DNA from: Arachidicoccus soli
GTDB taxonomy: Bacteria > Bacteroidota > Bacteroidia > Chitinophagales > Chitinophagaceae
DNA length: 64,000 bases
Assembly: GCF_003600625.1 (NCBI RefSeq)
Contig: NZ_CP032489.1
Coordinates: 2,480,001-2,544,000 of the forward strand
Direction: 5' to 3'
Shown: in pieces, positions 44,977 to 56,100 of the stretch
Layout: each line of letters begins with the position of its first letter
Numbering within the stretch: position 1 is the first letter of the stretch
Program-made: the position numbers and the translations under genes
The notes under the pieces: model-generated
Seen by the model: the letters and a program-made list of their open reading frames with translations, nothing else
Told to the model about the DNA's origin: nothing
The model's database searches: none

Positions 44977-46938
44977 CTAATTTGTTTCGAAAGGTGAAGC
45001 AGGCAATCCTTCTTTGTTGTATAAGTTAGGGTTGACCGGATTATCTGCCCAGGCGTATCTAACGTATTTTGGTGCCTTTATTTGATCACTCCATACCGTT
45101 ATTTGATTGCCTTCAATTTTTGCTTTTGCCCAAACAAATTTCTTATCCGCTCCAGCAATTGAAAATTCACCTTCTACTTCTTCAGAATCATGAGAAATGT
45201 AAGAAGAATCTTTAAAAATTAAACCACTGCCTACATGGTTAAAGGAAACTATTATCTTATTGCCTTCAACATTCGATGAATGATAAATTGGGCCAGAATA
45301 AACGATGTTTTCTCCATAAGCAATTCTCTCGGCTGCTAGTGCTAAACGGTCCCCTACCGGCTTTTTCCTATCGGGATGAATATCGTTCCATTCTCCCAAA
45401 TCGATAGCAACAGCCATTGCTGTATTGGGAAGAGTTAAGGATTGCAACTGAGCTGCTCTCAAGGATGCCCAACCACTTGCCGAAGGGAGATAATCATAAT
45501 CACCATAGCCAGGAAGCTGCACATATAAAAAAGGGATATTTCCTTCATTCCATTTGTGACGCCAATCTCTAATCAAAGATTTCTGTAATTGTTCATAATT
45601 TGTAGGATTGCCTGCATTGCTTTCTCCCTGATACCAAGCGATTCCTTTAATGGTATAATTGATTAATGGTGCCACCATTGCATTATATAAGGCCGTTGGC
45701 GCATTTTGTGCAGAGAAGCCAAAGCCACCTCCTCCAAATCCTTGCATTGGTGCGAAAACTTCCCCCACTTTGTATTGCCAATAACCCTTTAAGTCCACCG
45801 TATCCTGGCCGGCAATTAAAGAGTAGGGTTTGTCGGGAACAAAGCCTCCCTTACCAAAATTATTGGTCACACGCACTACAAATAAATTTTTCCCCGGCTT
45901 TAATACATTATCAGGAATGGGATATCTTCTTTCCGGATACTGGTAAGTGGTTTTCCCAACTTCTTGCCCATTTATATACAATGCATCCGCGTCAATAATT
46001 CTTCCTAAGAAGACTTTTGCTGGCTTGCCAATCATGGAAGCCGGTACCTCAATTTCTTTTCTATACCAAACCACTCCGTTAAGGTTTCTTAAACCCTGAT
46101 CCTCCCAAAAACCAGGAATACCTATTTGACGCCATTCCTTTGGAACATAAGATCTACTGTACCAAGGTGTAGAGCCTGAAAGCCCTTTATCTACCGGCCT
46201 TGGCATTTTTGACATGCCCTTAAACCTCCCCCGGTTAAAACTATTGAGGAAAGCCGTATCCTTATTTTTTTCTATTCTTTTTAGTATAGAAGGAAAATCT
46301 TGAAATCCTTTTTCACTTATCCAAGCCTCAATAGGCGTACCACCCACACTGGAATTAATGATGCCAATAGGTATATGATATTTTTGGTATAATTTTTTTG
46401 CAAAGAAATAAGCTATCGCAGAAAACTCAAGTACATCTTTGGGATTGGCCGATTTCCAATAACTGGTTGGCATCGTATCCAAAGGATGTTCTAAATTGGT
46501 TAATGTAGGAATCCAAAATTGTCTTATTTCGGGATAATGCGCTTCGGCAATTTCATCGGAATACCGAACACTGTGGAGTGCCATTTGGTGTACCATATTT
46601 GATTGCCCAGAACAAAACCAAACATCCCCGATCAATATATCGTGCAATGTAATTTTATTCTTCCCGGTAATCTCCATTGTATAAGGGCCGCCTGCATTCA
46701 TTGCCGGCAATTGCAATTTCCATTTTCCGTTATCAGCTGTTTTGGTTTTATATCTTTCACCATTAAACTTTACACTTACCTTCTCTCCTTTTGATGCCCA
46801 GCCCCAAATATTTATTTTCATGTCTCTTTGCAAAATCATGCTATCTCTTACAATGCTTGGAAGTCTTATTTGAGCTGTAGCAGACCTGACAAAGAAAGCG
46901 GCCATAAAAGCAAAGCCTATTTTAAATACATTTTTCAT
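44977..46938 (-). CDS. SASA-family carbohydrate O-acetylesterase (CE20-like)
   Basis: A 653-residue exported esterase of the sialate-O-acetylesterase/SASA group. The nucleophile is in FCSGQSNM (Ser113 counted from this start) and the acid-His pair lies in EWNDIHPDRK near residue 540. A beta-galactosidase-like jelly-roll domain (about 285-375, with GVVWYRKEIEVPASM) is inserted between the two parts of the catalytic domain, as in CE20 enzymes that deacetylate hemicellulose. Role: removal of acetyl groups that block xylanases and glucuronidases. I chose the inner ATG at 46938 because the signal peptide starts there; an ATG at 46950 is also in frame. Confidence 0.85.
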   Translation of the reverse strand: MKNVFKIGFAFMAAFFVRSATAQIRLPSIVRDSMILQRDMKINIWGWASKGEKVSVKFNGERYKTKTADNGKWKLQLPAMNAGGPYTMEITGKNKITLHDILIGDVWFCSGQSNMVHQMALHSVRYSDEIAEAHYPEIRQFWIPTLTNLEHPLDTMPTSYWKSANPKDVLEFSAIAYFFAKKLYQKYHIPIGIINSSVGGTPIEAWISEKGFQDFPSILKRIEKNKDTAFLNSFNRGRFKGMSKMPRPVDKGLSGSTPWYSRSYVPKEWRQIGIPGFWEDQGLRNLNGVVWYRKEIEVPASMIGKPAKVFLGRIIDADALYINGQEVGKTTYQYPERRYPIPDNVLKPGKNLFVVRVTNNFGKGGFVPDKPYSLIAGQDTVDLKGYWQYKVGEVFAPMQGFGGGGFGFSAQNAPTALYNAMVAPLINYTIKGIAWYQGESNAGNPTNYEQLQKSLIRDWRHKWNEGNIPFLYVQLPGYGDYDYLPSASGWASLRAAQLQSLTLPNTAMAVAIDLGEWNDIHPDRKKPVGDRLALAAERIAYGENIVYSGPIYHSSNVEGNKIIVSFNHVGSGLIFKDSSYISHDSEEVEGEFSIAGADKKFVWAKAKIEGNQITVWSDQIKAPKYVRYAWADNPVNPNLYNKEGLPASPFETN

Positions 46939-46981
46939 TTTATATTCCATTTAGATTATTATTTCAAGATGAAGAAAAATA

Positions 46982-48223
46982 CTAATTAGACACTAAGGTA
47001 GATATACTATTCTCTGGCATTTGAATTCCAAAACCATTGCCGGAAACAGCAACCTTATCTGAGACAAGATTTGCACTATTGGTGGTTGTATATTGTGTAA
47101 AACCAGTAGCAGCAGCATTCTTTAAGCTGAATGGCAGGTAAATATGAGTCGAATTTTGATTAATTGCCACCACTACTATTTTAGAACTACTTTTATATGC
47201 TGAAATATAAACACCGGTAGCCGGATTTGCTGTGCAAGATATTTTTGTGTAACCGGGGCGCACATATCTTGCGTATTGGGCCATAACATAACCCAGTTTT
47301 TGAATATTGCCCGTTTCGCTGATCGGACCATAGCTCCTTCTGATATACCACCATATATAAGCACCCCAACCTGCATTCATACAATCGTATATTTCTTTAG
47401 CAGCATTCATTGCATTTGTCCAATCGTTTCCACTGATATTTGAATTGATATAATGCTCAGTCATCCACACCGGTTTATCTATCGACAAAGTATAAGGAGT
47501 TGCTCCATAAATATGCCCTGCGATGAAAGCCGTTTTTGATTTTGCCGTAGCATTGCTTAGATAAGAATTAATATAGCTTTGATCCATATTAAAGGGCTCA
47601 GGAGCCATAATAGGCGCACCAGAACTATCACCTTCTGCAGCAACGAAATCGGCCACCTGCGTAGCTGTCATTTGCATAGACTCGTAAGATACTTTGTAAT
47701 TAGGTTCATTTGTTGGACTGATAGCGGCTAAGCCCCCAACTGCTTTATTAAACCTTCTTAAGTAAGCTGCAAAATCAGCATAGGAACTTGGTTTAAGGGT
47801 GCCGCCAATTGCGCTGTCATTGGTTTTCATCCACGCCGGTGCTGACCATGTAGAAGCAATTGCCATTCCACCATAGGATTTACAAATGTCAATGGTAGCC
47901 TTTGCTTGAACAAATTCAGCACTATCTACAGGAACACGGACACGGACAATGCTCAATCCAATTCCATTTGTTGGTGAAAATGCCGAGTCTCTTTGTGCAC
48001 TGGTTAAATCACCTGTCCAATCGATAATATCAGCTCCGCCAAATCCATAAATGGTCTGTTGTGTTGCACTTGCATCAATTATAGATATCGTTGCGATGGT
48101 ATCAACTGCGGAGCTGGTATTTGCAGGTATGCCTTTTTCTGGCGTTTTAGAAACAAGGCTATCAGCTTTCTGGCACCCAAGAATAAATAGCATCGATGTG
48201 AACCCTATAAAAATTTTCTTCAT
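46982..48223 (-). CDS. GH30 (subfamily 8-like) glucuronoxylanase lipoprotein
   Basis: A 413-residue endo-xylanase. The N-terminus is a lipoprotein signal (LGC, Cys17) followed by QKAD, like the surface-export signal of Bacteroidota lipoproteins, so it is probably on the outside. The (beta/alpha)8 barrel has YGFGGADI at 59-66, acid/base E173 (SPTNEPNY) and nucleophile E256 (VWMTEHY). The motif WWYIRRSYGPI near 290-300 is the part of GH30_8 xylanases that contacts the 4-O-methylglucuronosyl side chain, so cutting should depend on glucuronate. A small beta-sandwich completes the C-terminus. It is the only endo-xylanase in the window and should start degradation. Confidence 0.93.
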   Translation of the reverse strand: MKKIFIGFTSMLFILGCQKADSLVSKTPEKGIPANTSSAVDTIATISIIDASATQQTIYGFGGADIIDWTGDLTSAQRDSAFSPTNGIGLSIVRVRVPVDSAEFVQAKATIDICKSYGGMAIASTWSAPAWMKTNDSAIGGTLKPSSYADFAAYLRRFNKAVGGLAAISPTNEPNYKVSYESMQMTATQVADFVAAEGDSSGAPIMAPEPFNMDQSYINSYLSNATAKSKTAFIAGHIYGATPYTLSIDKPVWMTEHYINSNISGNDWTNAMNAAKEIYDCMNAGWGAYIWWYIRRSYGPISETGNIQKLGYVMAQYARYVRPGYTKISCTANPATGVYISAYKSSSKIVVVAINQNSTHIYLPFSLKNAAATGFTQYTTTNSANLVSDKVAVSGNGFGIQMPENSISTLVSN

Positions 48224-48340
48224 TATGAGCGGAGTAATTATGATTTTTAAAATAAAATTTTACTTCATTAATAGATAGAAAAACTATTAATGAATGGCTT
48301 TGCTTTATTGATGAATAAATGCTAACAAATAGGAATAACA

Positions 48341-50914
48341 TTATTTAGCCAAAGTCTCCGGCGGCCCGAGATAGCTTTGTTTTACGCCACCAAAATCGGC
48401 TACTATTTTTTGTAGGACAACGGCCGGGCTAATCATCCAAAACTTTAGAACATGCTTCCCTGCATTATTTAGAGAATGATTTGTTGTTTTAATGATCACA
48501 TCATCGGAAACCCATTTACTCCAATTCCATTGGTTTGCATCACCCTTATTTAAGGAAACAATTTGGGGTTGCTCCTTATCAACGGAGATGGCAAATTCTA
48601 AACCAGTTAAATCATTTTGGAAATTAAGCGTAGGAGAAAAATAAGCTGCTATCTTAAAATCGGCTTTGTCATAAGAATAAAACTCATATTCAAGATGTGG
48701 GCTTCTGTCCGTAAGGGTTTGTACATTAGCAGTAACAGGAAAACTGGTGACCCCGTCTCCATCTCTACCAATACCTGGAATGACTTTCCACTGAATATTG
48801 TTTGTATTGATCTTTCTAGTGTAATGCGCCGCTTCCATCGAAACATAGCCATTTTTTTCGTAGAATATATTGCCTTTGCCCTTCTTGGGGATTAAAGATG
48901 CTGCAGAACGATCGATAAAATTATTTACCCCAACATCATCCGGCTTCAGATTATTTGGAACATATGTCACTTCCGGCATTTTTTGATGGCGAGGCTCCTG
49001 CCAATAGGTGTATCCAATATGTGTTTGATCCATCATGTGATTCCATTTACCATTGTCTAAACGATTATATTCGGATGAAATCAATGAATCGTTTTTATAA
49101 AACCATTTCGCCGAATCGGCGTATTTATTGGCCAATGGATTATTTTGTTTCGCATAATAATGATTCCAGGCAACAGCTGTATAAAGGTCTTGCAAATTGG
49201 CACAGGCTTTTACTGGATGAAGGACTAATTCAAAGAAAGCATTCCTATAAGTTACAGGCAATGCTTCATTTATTTTTTCCGCTTCTACAACCAGCCTATC
49301 ATAATCATTTTTCACACGATTAGATTCATCGTAATTGAGAATGCTGTATGTATTCTCATTCAGCAGCTCTGGTTTTCTTCTCGCGTTGTATTGGGTATAT
49401 TTTTGAATAATATTTCCAATTTCGTTTGCGTATTTCGCACCAAATTGTTTTCTAGCCCATTGTGTATAATAGTCTTCTAAATTATCTTCATTCCAATTCT
49501 TTACATTCCATGCATAATCCAAAAAGAAATTAATAGGGAATTCCATCGGCTTCAAATCACCCACATTCACAATCCATATATTTTTTACATGATGTTCATA
49601 AGCCAAATGCATTTGCTCCCAAACCCGTGAAATATTATTTGTATTAAGCCATTTATAATTTCTGGGACCACCTACATAATCGAAGTGATAATAAATACCA
49701 TAACCGCCACTCCTTGGTATAGCATGCAATTTTGGTAACCTTCGAATATTACCCCAATTATCATCTGAAAACAATAAAGTAACATCATCCGGCACTTTCA
49801 TTCCTTTGTCGTAATAATCCTGCACTTCTTTATACAATGCCCAATCTTGCGGTGTTTCAGAAGCCGGCTTGCCCGTCACTTGAGTAATTATTTTTCGTTG
49901 GTCTTTTACTATTTTTTCCAATAAGGCAATATTACTTCCTTCGGTCATCGGTTCGTCCCCATTACCACGCATACCAATAGTAACAATACTTTCACGATGA
50001 TCCATATTTTCAATTCCTTGTTTCCAAAAAGCACGTAAGGTGCTATCATTCGTTTGATAATCCCAAGCACCTTTATTTTCATGCCGCCAATGTTCTGTTG
50101 CCTGATTCATGGGTTCCTGATGAGAAGTACCCATTACAATCCCATATTTCTCTGCCATTATCGGGTTAAGCGTATCATCATTATTAAAGGCACTTCCCCA
50201 CATTGCAGGCCAGAGATAATTAGCTTTTAAGCGCAACAATAATTCAAAGACTTTCTCATAAAACAGATGATTAAAACCGCCAAATTTTTCATGTACCCAA
50301 CCTGACAAGGCAGGTGCTTCATCATTCAAGAAAATACCACGATATTTTACAGAGGGCGATCCAAAATTATAAGTCCCCTCTTTTACAAACAGCTCCTTCT
50401 TTTTCTTTACAGGCACGTCTGCCCACCAATTCCAAGGGGATACACCCATCTGTTGAGATAGCGTAAAAACCCCGTAAGCAGTACCTCTTCGGTCACTACC
50501 CACAATTACAAGGGCCTTACCTATTCCTTTAAAGGGATGAGCAATCACTTCTAAATGATAAGCTTCCCACTTCCCTTTAAGCGCATCTACATTTAATTGC
50601 TTAGACTTTATTAGTTGCTGAATCCACACCGACTTTTCAATCGATCCAATGATAATAATATTCTTTGTTGATGGTAATGTATGGACAAGTTCAGGCTTTT
50701 GGCCTGCTACCATCTGAATATCTTGTTGTAAAAAAGAAGCTCCTTTCCTTACTAAAAAATAGTCGCTATCATCCACACAAATAGTCGCCATATTTTTCCC
50801 GGTAAAAACAGGAAAAGCTCCAGAGGAGTTTTTCTCAGAGACAAAATTTTGCGCCTGAATTTTCACGCAGAAAAAGCAAGCAATAAAAATAAATAAGGCC
50901 AAACATCTCTTCAT
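48341..50914 (-). CDS. GH115 xylan alpha-glucuronidase
   Basis: An 857-residue exported enzyme (signal peptide to IQAQ) that removes (4-O-methyl)-glucuronate from internal as well as terminal xyloses of polymeric xylan. Family marks are KYRGIFLNDEAPALSGW (about 191-207), YLWPAMWGSAFNNDD, GTSHQEPMNQATEHW, GMRGNGDEPM and FSDDNWGNIRRLP. The C-terminal domains (about 600-857) are the usual helical bundle and carbohydrate-binding sandwich. It lies between SusD and GH30. Together with GH67 it covers both positions of glucuronate on xylan. Confidence 0.95.
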   Translation of the reverse strand: MKRCLALFIFIACFFCVKIQAQNFVSEKNSSGAFPVFTGKNMATICVDDSDYFLVRKGASFLQQDIQMVAGQKPELVHTLPSTKNIIIIGSIEKSVWIQQLIKSKQLNVDALKGKWEAYHLEVIAHPFKGIGKALVIVGSDRRGTAYGVFTLSQQMGVSPWNWWADVPVKKKKELFVKEGTYNFGSPSVKYRGIFLNDEAPALSGWVHEKFGGFNHLFYEKVFELLLRLKANYLWPAMWGSAFNNDDTLNPIMAEKYGIVMGTSHQEPMNQATEHWRHENKGAWDYQTNDSTLRAFWKQGIENMDHRESIVTIGMRGNGDEPMTEGSNIALLEKIVKDQRKIITQVTGKPASETPQDWALYKEVQDYYDKGMKVPDDVTLLFSDDNWGNIRRLPKLHAIPRSGGYGIYYHFDYVGGPRNYKWLNTNNISRVWEQMHLAYEHHVKNIWIVNVGDLKPMEFPINFFLDYAWNVKNWNEDNLEDYYTQWARKQFGAKYANEIGNIIQKYTQYNARRKPELLNENTYSILNYDESNRVKNDYDRLVVEAEKINEALPVTYRNAFFELVLHPVKACANLQDLYTAVAWNHYYAKQNNPLANKYADSAKWFYKNDSLISSEYNRLDNGKWNHMMDQTHIGYTYWQEPRHQKMPEVTYVPNNLKPDDVGVNNFIDRSAASLIPKKGKGNIFYEKNGYVSMEAAHYTRKINTNNIQWKVIPGIGRDGDGVTSFPVTANVQTLTDRSPHLEYEFYSYDKADFKIAAYFSPTLNFQNDLTGLEFAISVDKEQPQIVSLNKGDANQWNWSKWVSDDVIIKTTNHSLNNAGKHVLKFWMISPAVVLQKIVADFGGVKQSYLGPPETLAK

Positions 50915-51121
50915 AATAATTGCTTTTACTTCTTAACAGTCCCCTCTTATTTTACGGAATAGAAGGTTCTTATTTTATAGATAAATATTAAAACAAAACT
51001 CCCCCCTCCCTTAAAACTCAGTCAATAAATGCTCTCATGCAGAGGATTATTGTATCGGAATTTTAAGGAAGAGCAAGAGTTTCATATTTACAAGCTATAT
51101 ATAATCTTTAGCCGTCAAATC

Positions 51122-53095
51122 CTATTGATATCCTGGATTTTGATAAGCAGTCTTTATCGCCTCACTCACTTGCATCGCATCCAGTTGACCTTGCGGAATT
51201 GGGCGCAAATAAAGATATGCAGGAATGGTACGAGTAATTGTTTGAGGCGTATGATCTCCGTAATTGTTTCCACATATAGAATAAGAGGAAGCAAGATTTG
51301 CCCATTCCTGTGTACGTACTAAATCAAACCAACGATATCCTTCTCCATAATATTCACGTGAGCGCTCTGCCAAAAGATAGTCAATGGTAATCGTTGCCGG
51401 CGTTGCAGCAATCATTGCAGCACTGTTATCCGCAATTTTAGCAGAGTCTCCATTGTTATCATAATCCCACTTACCGGCACGAGCCCTAATAATGTTGATT
51501 AATCCTCTCGCAGTACCGTCATTTGCATAAGTACCCGTAACACTTGTGGTACTTGCTCCTTCTATGGCCGCTTCTGCGGCAACAAAGAACAGTTCTGAGA
51601 ATTTGTCAATATTGAAAGGACGTGTACTGGCAGCATTTGGATTTCCTAGCCCAGAACCATTATCCGTACGATAAGGTCCCAATTTCCATAGGCCTGGGTA
51701 AACGATTCTGCTTATACCATTTGGATCAATTACAAAATCAGACCTTCCGGGTAAAACACCTGCACCAACATTGCTTTTATAAACAGAATTAGAATAATCA
51801 ATTGCAGTAGACGGTTCACTATCTAAGAAAGTTAATATTGGTGCTCCGGGACTCACTTGCATATTATTCGCATTGTATAAAGATCCACTGATACCAGCTA
51901 GATTCCAGTTACCATGATACACTGTTGTGAAGGTTCCATCATAACGAGAGTCATTGGTTTTATCGGCAAAAGTATTGGTAAATACACCGATAGGAGGAGC
52001 CATACGCACCCAAGGGCGACCTAATGGTTGCAATGAAGCACGCTGAACAGAATTTACAGCTTTCCAAGATGAGTTACTTGAGCTACTTTGTATATTGGGG
52101 TAGTTCCAAGTTAACATCCATCCGGCAAAATTATCTGGAGCACCCCCACTACCATAAGTGAGGCTACTTCCATTGTATTGCTGACTAGTCTGCGTATGGT
52201 CTGCGTACAACATTATTTCATTATTGCGATCGTTTGCTCCATTATTCACATCATAAAAAGTAGGTTGTAACCCATATATGCCCGGGTTTTCAATAGCATT
52301 TGTGGAAATGGCATAAGCCTGCTGAAAATACCATTGTGCATTATGTCCATCAGGATCTGTTCTTTCTGCGGCAGGATAAGTAGGAATATTATTGGGATTC
52401 TTTAACCACCATGCGTAAGTCAAATAAGCTTTTGCCAGATAAAGCTGTGCGACCGGTTTCGTAATTGTTCCAGTAAGACGGGCCGACATCGGCAAATTAT
52501 TTACCGCTCTTATCAAATCAGGGAAAATACATTTCGTATAAACTTCAGGCACTGTATTGCGAACCGAAGAGGCAACAGGATTAATATTAAACTGAAGATC
52601 GCCCGATCCAAGATCTAGTGGGACTCCGCCAAATGTTTGTACCAATAAGAAGTAGTCAAATGCTCTGAAGAAATTTGCTTCTGAAGTTAGAGAACTATCA
52701 ACACCTGCACTAGTACCATATTGAATTACACCATTAGCCGTATTAATATTGGTAAAACATGTATTCCATATTGCATCAGAACGGCTGGTTGTAGCATCGA
52801 TAACTCCTTGACCTGTCATATCCATGACTTTAAAGTTACCATCTGCACTTTGACCGTAAGTTGCCTCATCGGTACCAGTTTCACAGGTATTATAATAATA
52901 GGCTTGCCCATAAATATACCTTAGATGCGAATACATTTCCGTCAAGCCCCCTAAAACTCCGGTTTTCGTTTGGAAAAAAGCTGGGGTATAGATACTTCGA
53001 GGCTGCTCTTTTAGTACTTTAGAACATCCTGTTAAGAACAAGATCATTGCGACTGTTCCTATTAAAGTTTTCATTTTTATTCTTTTCATTATCAT
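51122..53095 (-). CDS. susD: SusD/RagB-family glycan-binding lipoprotein
   Basis: A 657-residue outer-membrane lipoprotein (LTGC, Cys24) that caps the SusC channel and captures xylo-oligosaccharides. The N-terminal SusD-like region has LKEQPRSIYTPAFFQT, the TPR helices are seen across the middle, and the C-terminus has the typical DYLLAERSREYYGEGYRWFDLVRT segment near residue 580. Ligand-contacting aromatic residues cannot be fixed from sequence. It starts 6 bp after the susC stop. An inner Met at residue 8 (ATG at 53074) could also be the start. Confidence 0.95.
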   Translation of the reverse strand: MIMKRIKMKTLIGTVAMILFLTGCSKVLKEQPRSIYTPAFFQTKTGVLGGLTEMYSHLRYIYGQAYYYNTCETGTDEATYGQSADGNFKVMDMTGQGVIDATTSRSDAIWNTCFTNINTANGVIQYGTSAGVDSSLTSEANFFRAFDYFLLVQTFGGVPLDLGSGDLQFNINPVASSVRNTVPEVYTKCIFPDLIRAVNNLPMSARLTGTITKPVAQLYLAKAYLTYAWWLKNPNNIPTYPAAERTDPDGHNAQWYFQQAYAISTNAIENPGIYGLQPTFYDVNNGANDRNNEIMLYADHTQTSQQYNGSSLTYGSGGAPDNFAGWMLTWNYPNIQSSSSNSSWKAVNSVQRASLQPLGRPWVRMAPPIGVFTNTFADKTNDSRYDGTFTTVYHGNWNLAGISGSLYNANNMQVSPGAPILTFLDSEPSTAIDYSNSVYKSNVGAGVLPGRSDFVIDPNGISRIVYPGLWKLGPYRTDNGSGLGNPNAASTRPFNIDKFSELFFVAAEAAIEGASTTSVTGTYANDGTARGLINIIRARAGKWDYDNNGDSAKIADNSAAMIAATPATITIDYLLAERSREYYGEGYRWFDLVRTQEWANLASSYSICGNNYGDHTPQTITRTIPAYLYLRPIPQGQLDAMQVSEAIKTAYQNPGYQ

Positions 53096-53101
53096 TTATT
53101 T

Positions 53102-56100
53102 TCAGAATGTTAAATTAATTCCAAGTAAATAGTTCCTTGTAGTTGGTGTATTAAAACCTTGTGTTAGCATCCGATGCTGATAGGAAGATACCGCCTGATT
53201 CTGATCACCGTAAGAATTCGTTTCAGGATCCAAACCTGTTTCTTTATAATAAGGAGAGAACAAGACAAACGGATTTTGTACAGTAAAGTATAAGCGCAAT
53301 TGACTAATTGTGGCTTTTTTCAACCATTTATCTTTGGCAAAATCGTAACCCAATGTCATTGTCGATATTTTCAAAAATGAACCATTAAAATAACTCATAG
53401 TTGAAGCATATTCTGGATTATCCCCACTCATTTGTCCACCGGGTTTCGGATATTTTGCATTTGTATTAGTAGGTGTCCAGTAATCAACATTTACATTATT
53501 TCTACGTCCGGTAAGTAAGTTAAGATAACTGCCACCACCATATAAAGTACTAATCAGAATACCTCCATTTTGGAAAATGCCAACAGCTGTAAAATCAAAT
53601 CCTTTATAAGTTATACGCGTATTAAAGCCACCTGTAAAATTGGGGTCAGCATTCATTATCTGCCGATCATCGGAATTAATGGCTCTTACTGGCGTGCCGT
53701 CTGCATTAAAACCACCGGTATATTTAACTCGAATTTCACCCACATTACCTCCGGGCTGCAATGTATTCAAGTAACCACTGGCACTATCAGCTGCATTTTT
53801 CCAAAGCCCTATTTTCTGATAATCATATATGGAGTTTATAGGATACCCAACAAACCATCCATCTCCCTGATCACTGGTTACACCTGAAGCTAAAGCCGTT
53901 ATTTTGTTTCGGTTGAATGACAAATTTACACCGGCATCCCAAGTCCAACCATTTAGATTTTGTATAATCGTTCCATTTAAGGAGAGCTCAATTCCTTTGT
54001 TTTGTGTATTGCCTACATTTGCAACATAACTACCTACTCCTGAAGTTCCCGGTAATCCAACACTTTGTAATAAGCCATTTGTCTTGGTCAAATAATATTC
54101 AACAGTACCATTTAAACGACTGTTCAAAATAGTGAAATCCAAGCCATAGTTCCAGGTTTTTGAATATTCCCATCCTAAGTTTGGATTAGGTAAGGTAGAT
54201 ACATAATAACCATTGGCATAAGTAGCATCGCCAAAATTATAAGGATTGGAGCTTAAAAGACCAAGTGTTGAGTATGGACTAACAGCCTGATTGGAGGTTT
54301 GTCCAAATCCTGCACGTAATTTTAGGAAATTAATAAATGTAAGAGACTTCATAAATGACTCATTGGTAAGATTCCAACCTGCAGAAATGGCTGGATATGT
54401 ATGCCATTGATGACCCGGTGCTAGAACCGAAGCGCCATCGGAACGAACTGTTGCGGAAATAAAATAGCGATCGTCATAAGAATACATGGCACGACCCATC
54501 CAAGATAATAATCCTCTTTGCCAATAATTTTGATTAGCCGGTAAAACATCAATCTCCTGACTAGCAGTTCCTATATTGTAATATTGGAGCGCATCTTGAG
54601 GGATCCCTATACCAGAAATATAGGTACTATGATACCGGTTTTGTTCAGAAGAGTACAGTCCAACAACATTCAATCGACTCTTTTTAAAACTACGGTCATA
54701 AGTCAACAAGTTTTCAATTGTCCAATCAGTGCCCACTGAATTACCGATTGAGGCAGTGGATGGAGCTGTAGGATTTGTACTATTAACACCTTCTCCTGTA
54801 AAACTCCCACTATTCCCTATATTTATATTCAAGCCAACATTTACACGATATTTTAAACCCTCTACGCCCGGTATTTTTATTTCTCCAAAAGCCGAATTAT
54901 AAGAAGCATAACCCTTATTCTCACTAAGCCACTGATTTTTTAAGCTGTCGACCACTTTCTTCGTATATACCCAACTTTGATCTTGTGTTGTTGTGATAAA
55001 ATATTTAATAGACCCATCAGCATTATAGGGGCTTGCAAGCGGAGAATTACTTAAGGCACCATATAATCCAACCTGAGAACCTTCTGTGATATTATAATTA
55101 CTATTTGTAGTAAAACCTACACGAACATATTTACCAATTCCCTGATCTACAGACCCATGTAATGAAAAACGTTGATAATTTTGAGTAGGTATTACTGCCT
55201 GATCTTTATAATAGGATGCGCCAAAATTATAACTACCATTCTTTGTGCCTGCTGAAACACTCACATCTTCATTGGTTACCAAACCGTCTCGATATAATAA
55301 ATTCTGCCAGTTGGTATTTGTGCTATCGGATTCATCAGCGCCCAAAGTAATGGTTCCGTTTTGACTGATGAATTTACCTGCTGCTAAACGAAGTGCGGCA
55401 AGCTGTGGACCGTTCATCATTGGAAATTGAGCCAAAACTTTTTTTACGCCATAATAACTATTGATACTTACTTTAGGCTCTTGTCCGGGGACTCCCTTAT
55501 AAGTCGTTATTAAAATAACGCCATTGGCGCCACGAGAGCCATAAATCGCCGTTGCCGATGCATCTTTTAGTACATCAATACTCTTAATATTATTTACATC
55601 AATATCGCCGATAGAACCAGGAAAAGGTATCCCATCTAAGACGATAAAAGGATCATTATTTGCAGTTAATGACCTCGTTCCGCGTATGCGGATTTGCATG
55701 GTAGCTCCAGGTTGAGAAGATGTCTGAGATATAGACACACCCGGCAAGCGACCTTGCAAAGCTTCTGATACATTTGCTGACGGCACTTCTCGCATCTTGT
55801 CGCCACTTATTGAAGCCACGGAGCCTGTGACGGCTTCTTTCCGCTGTGTACCATACCCAATAACAATTACATCATTGAGTTTGCCATTACCATTTTGGGT
55901 AAGTACTACCGAAAGATTGGTTTGTCCGGAATACATAACTTTCTTTGTCTGGTAGCCAACATAAGAAAATTGTAAAACTTGCCCATTTTTCACATTCACA
56001 GAGAAATCACCTGAAGGATCAGTAAAAGTTCCTTTACCTGTTTTTTCATTTAATACAGAAGCACTACCTATTGGCTTCCCGGTTGAATCCGTTACATGGC

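Noticed and set aside
48955-49323. Plus-strand open frame of 122 codons opposite GH115
   Set aside because: Antisense shadow of a conserved GH115 region.
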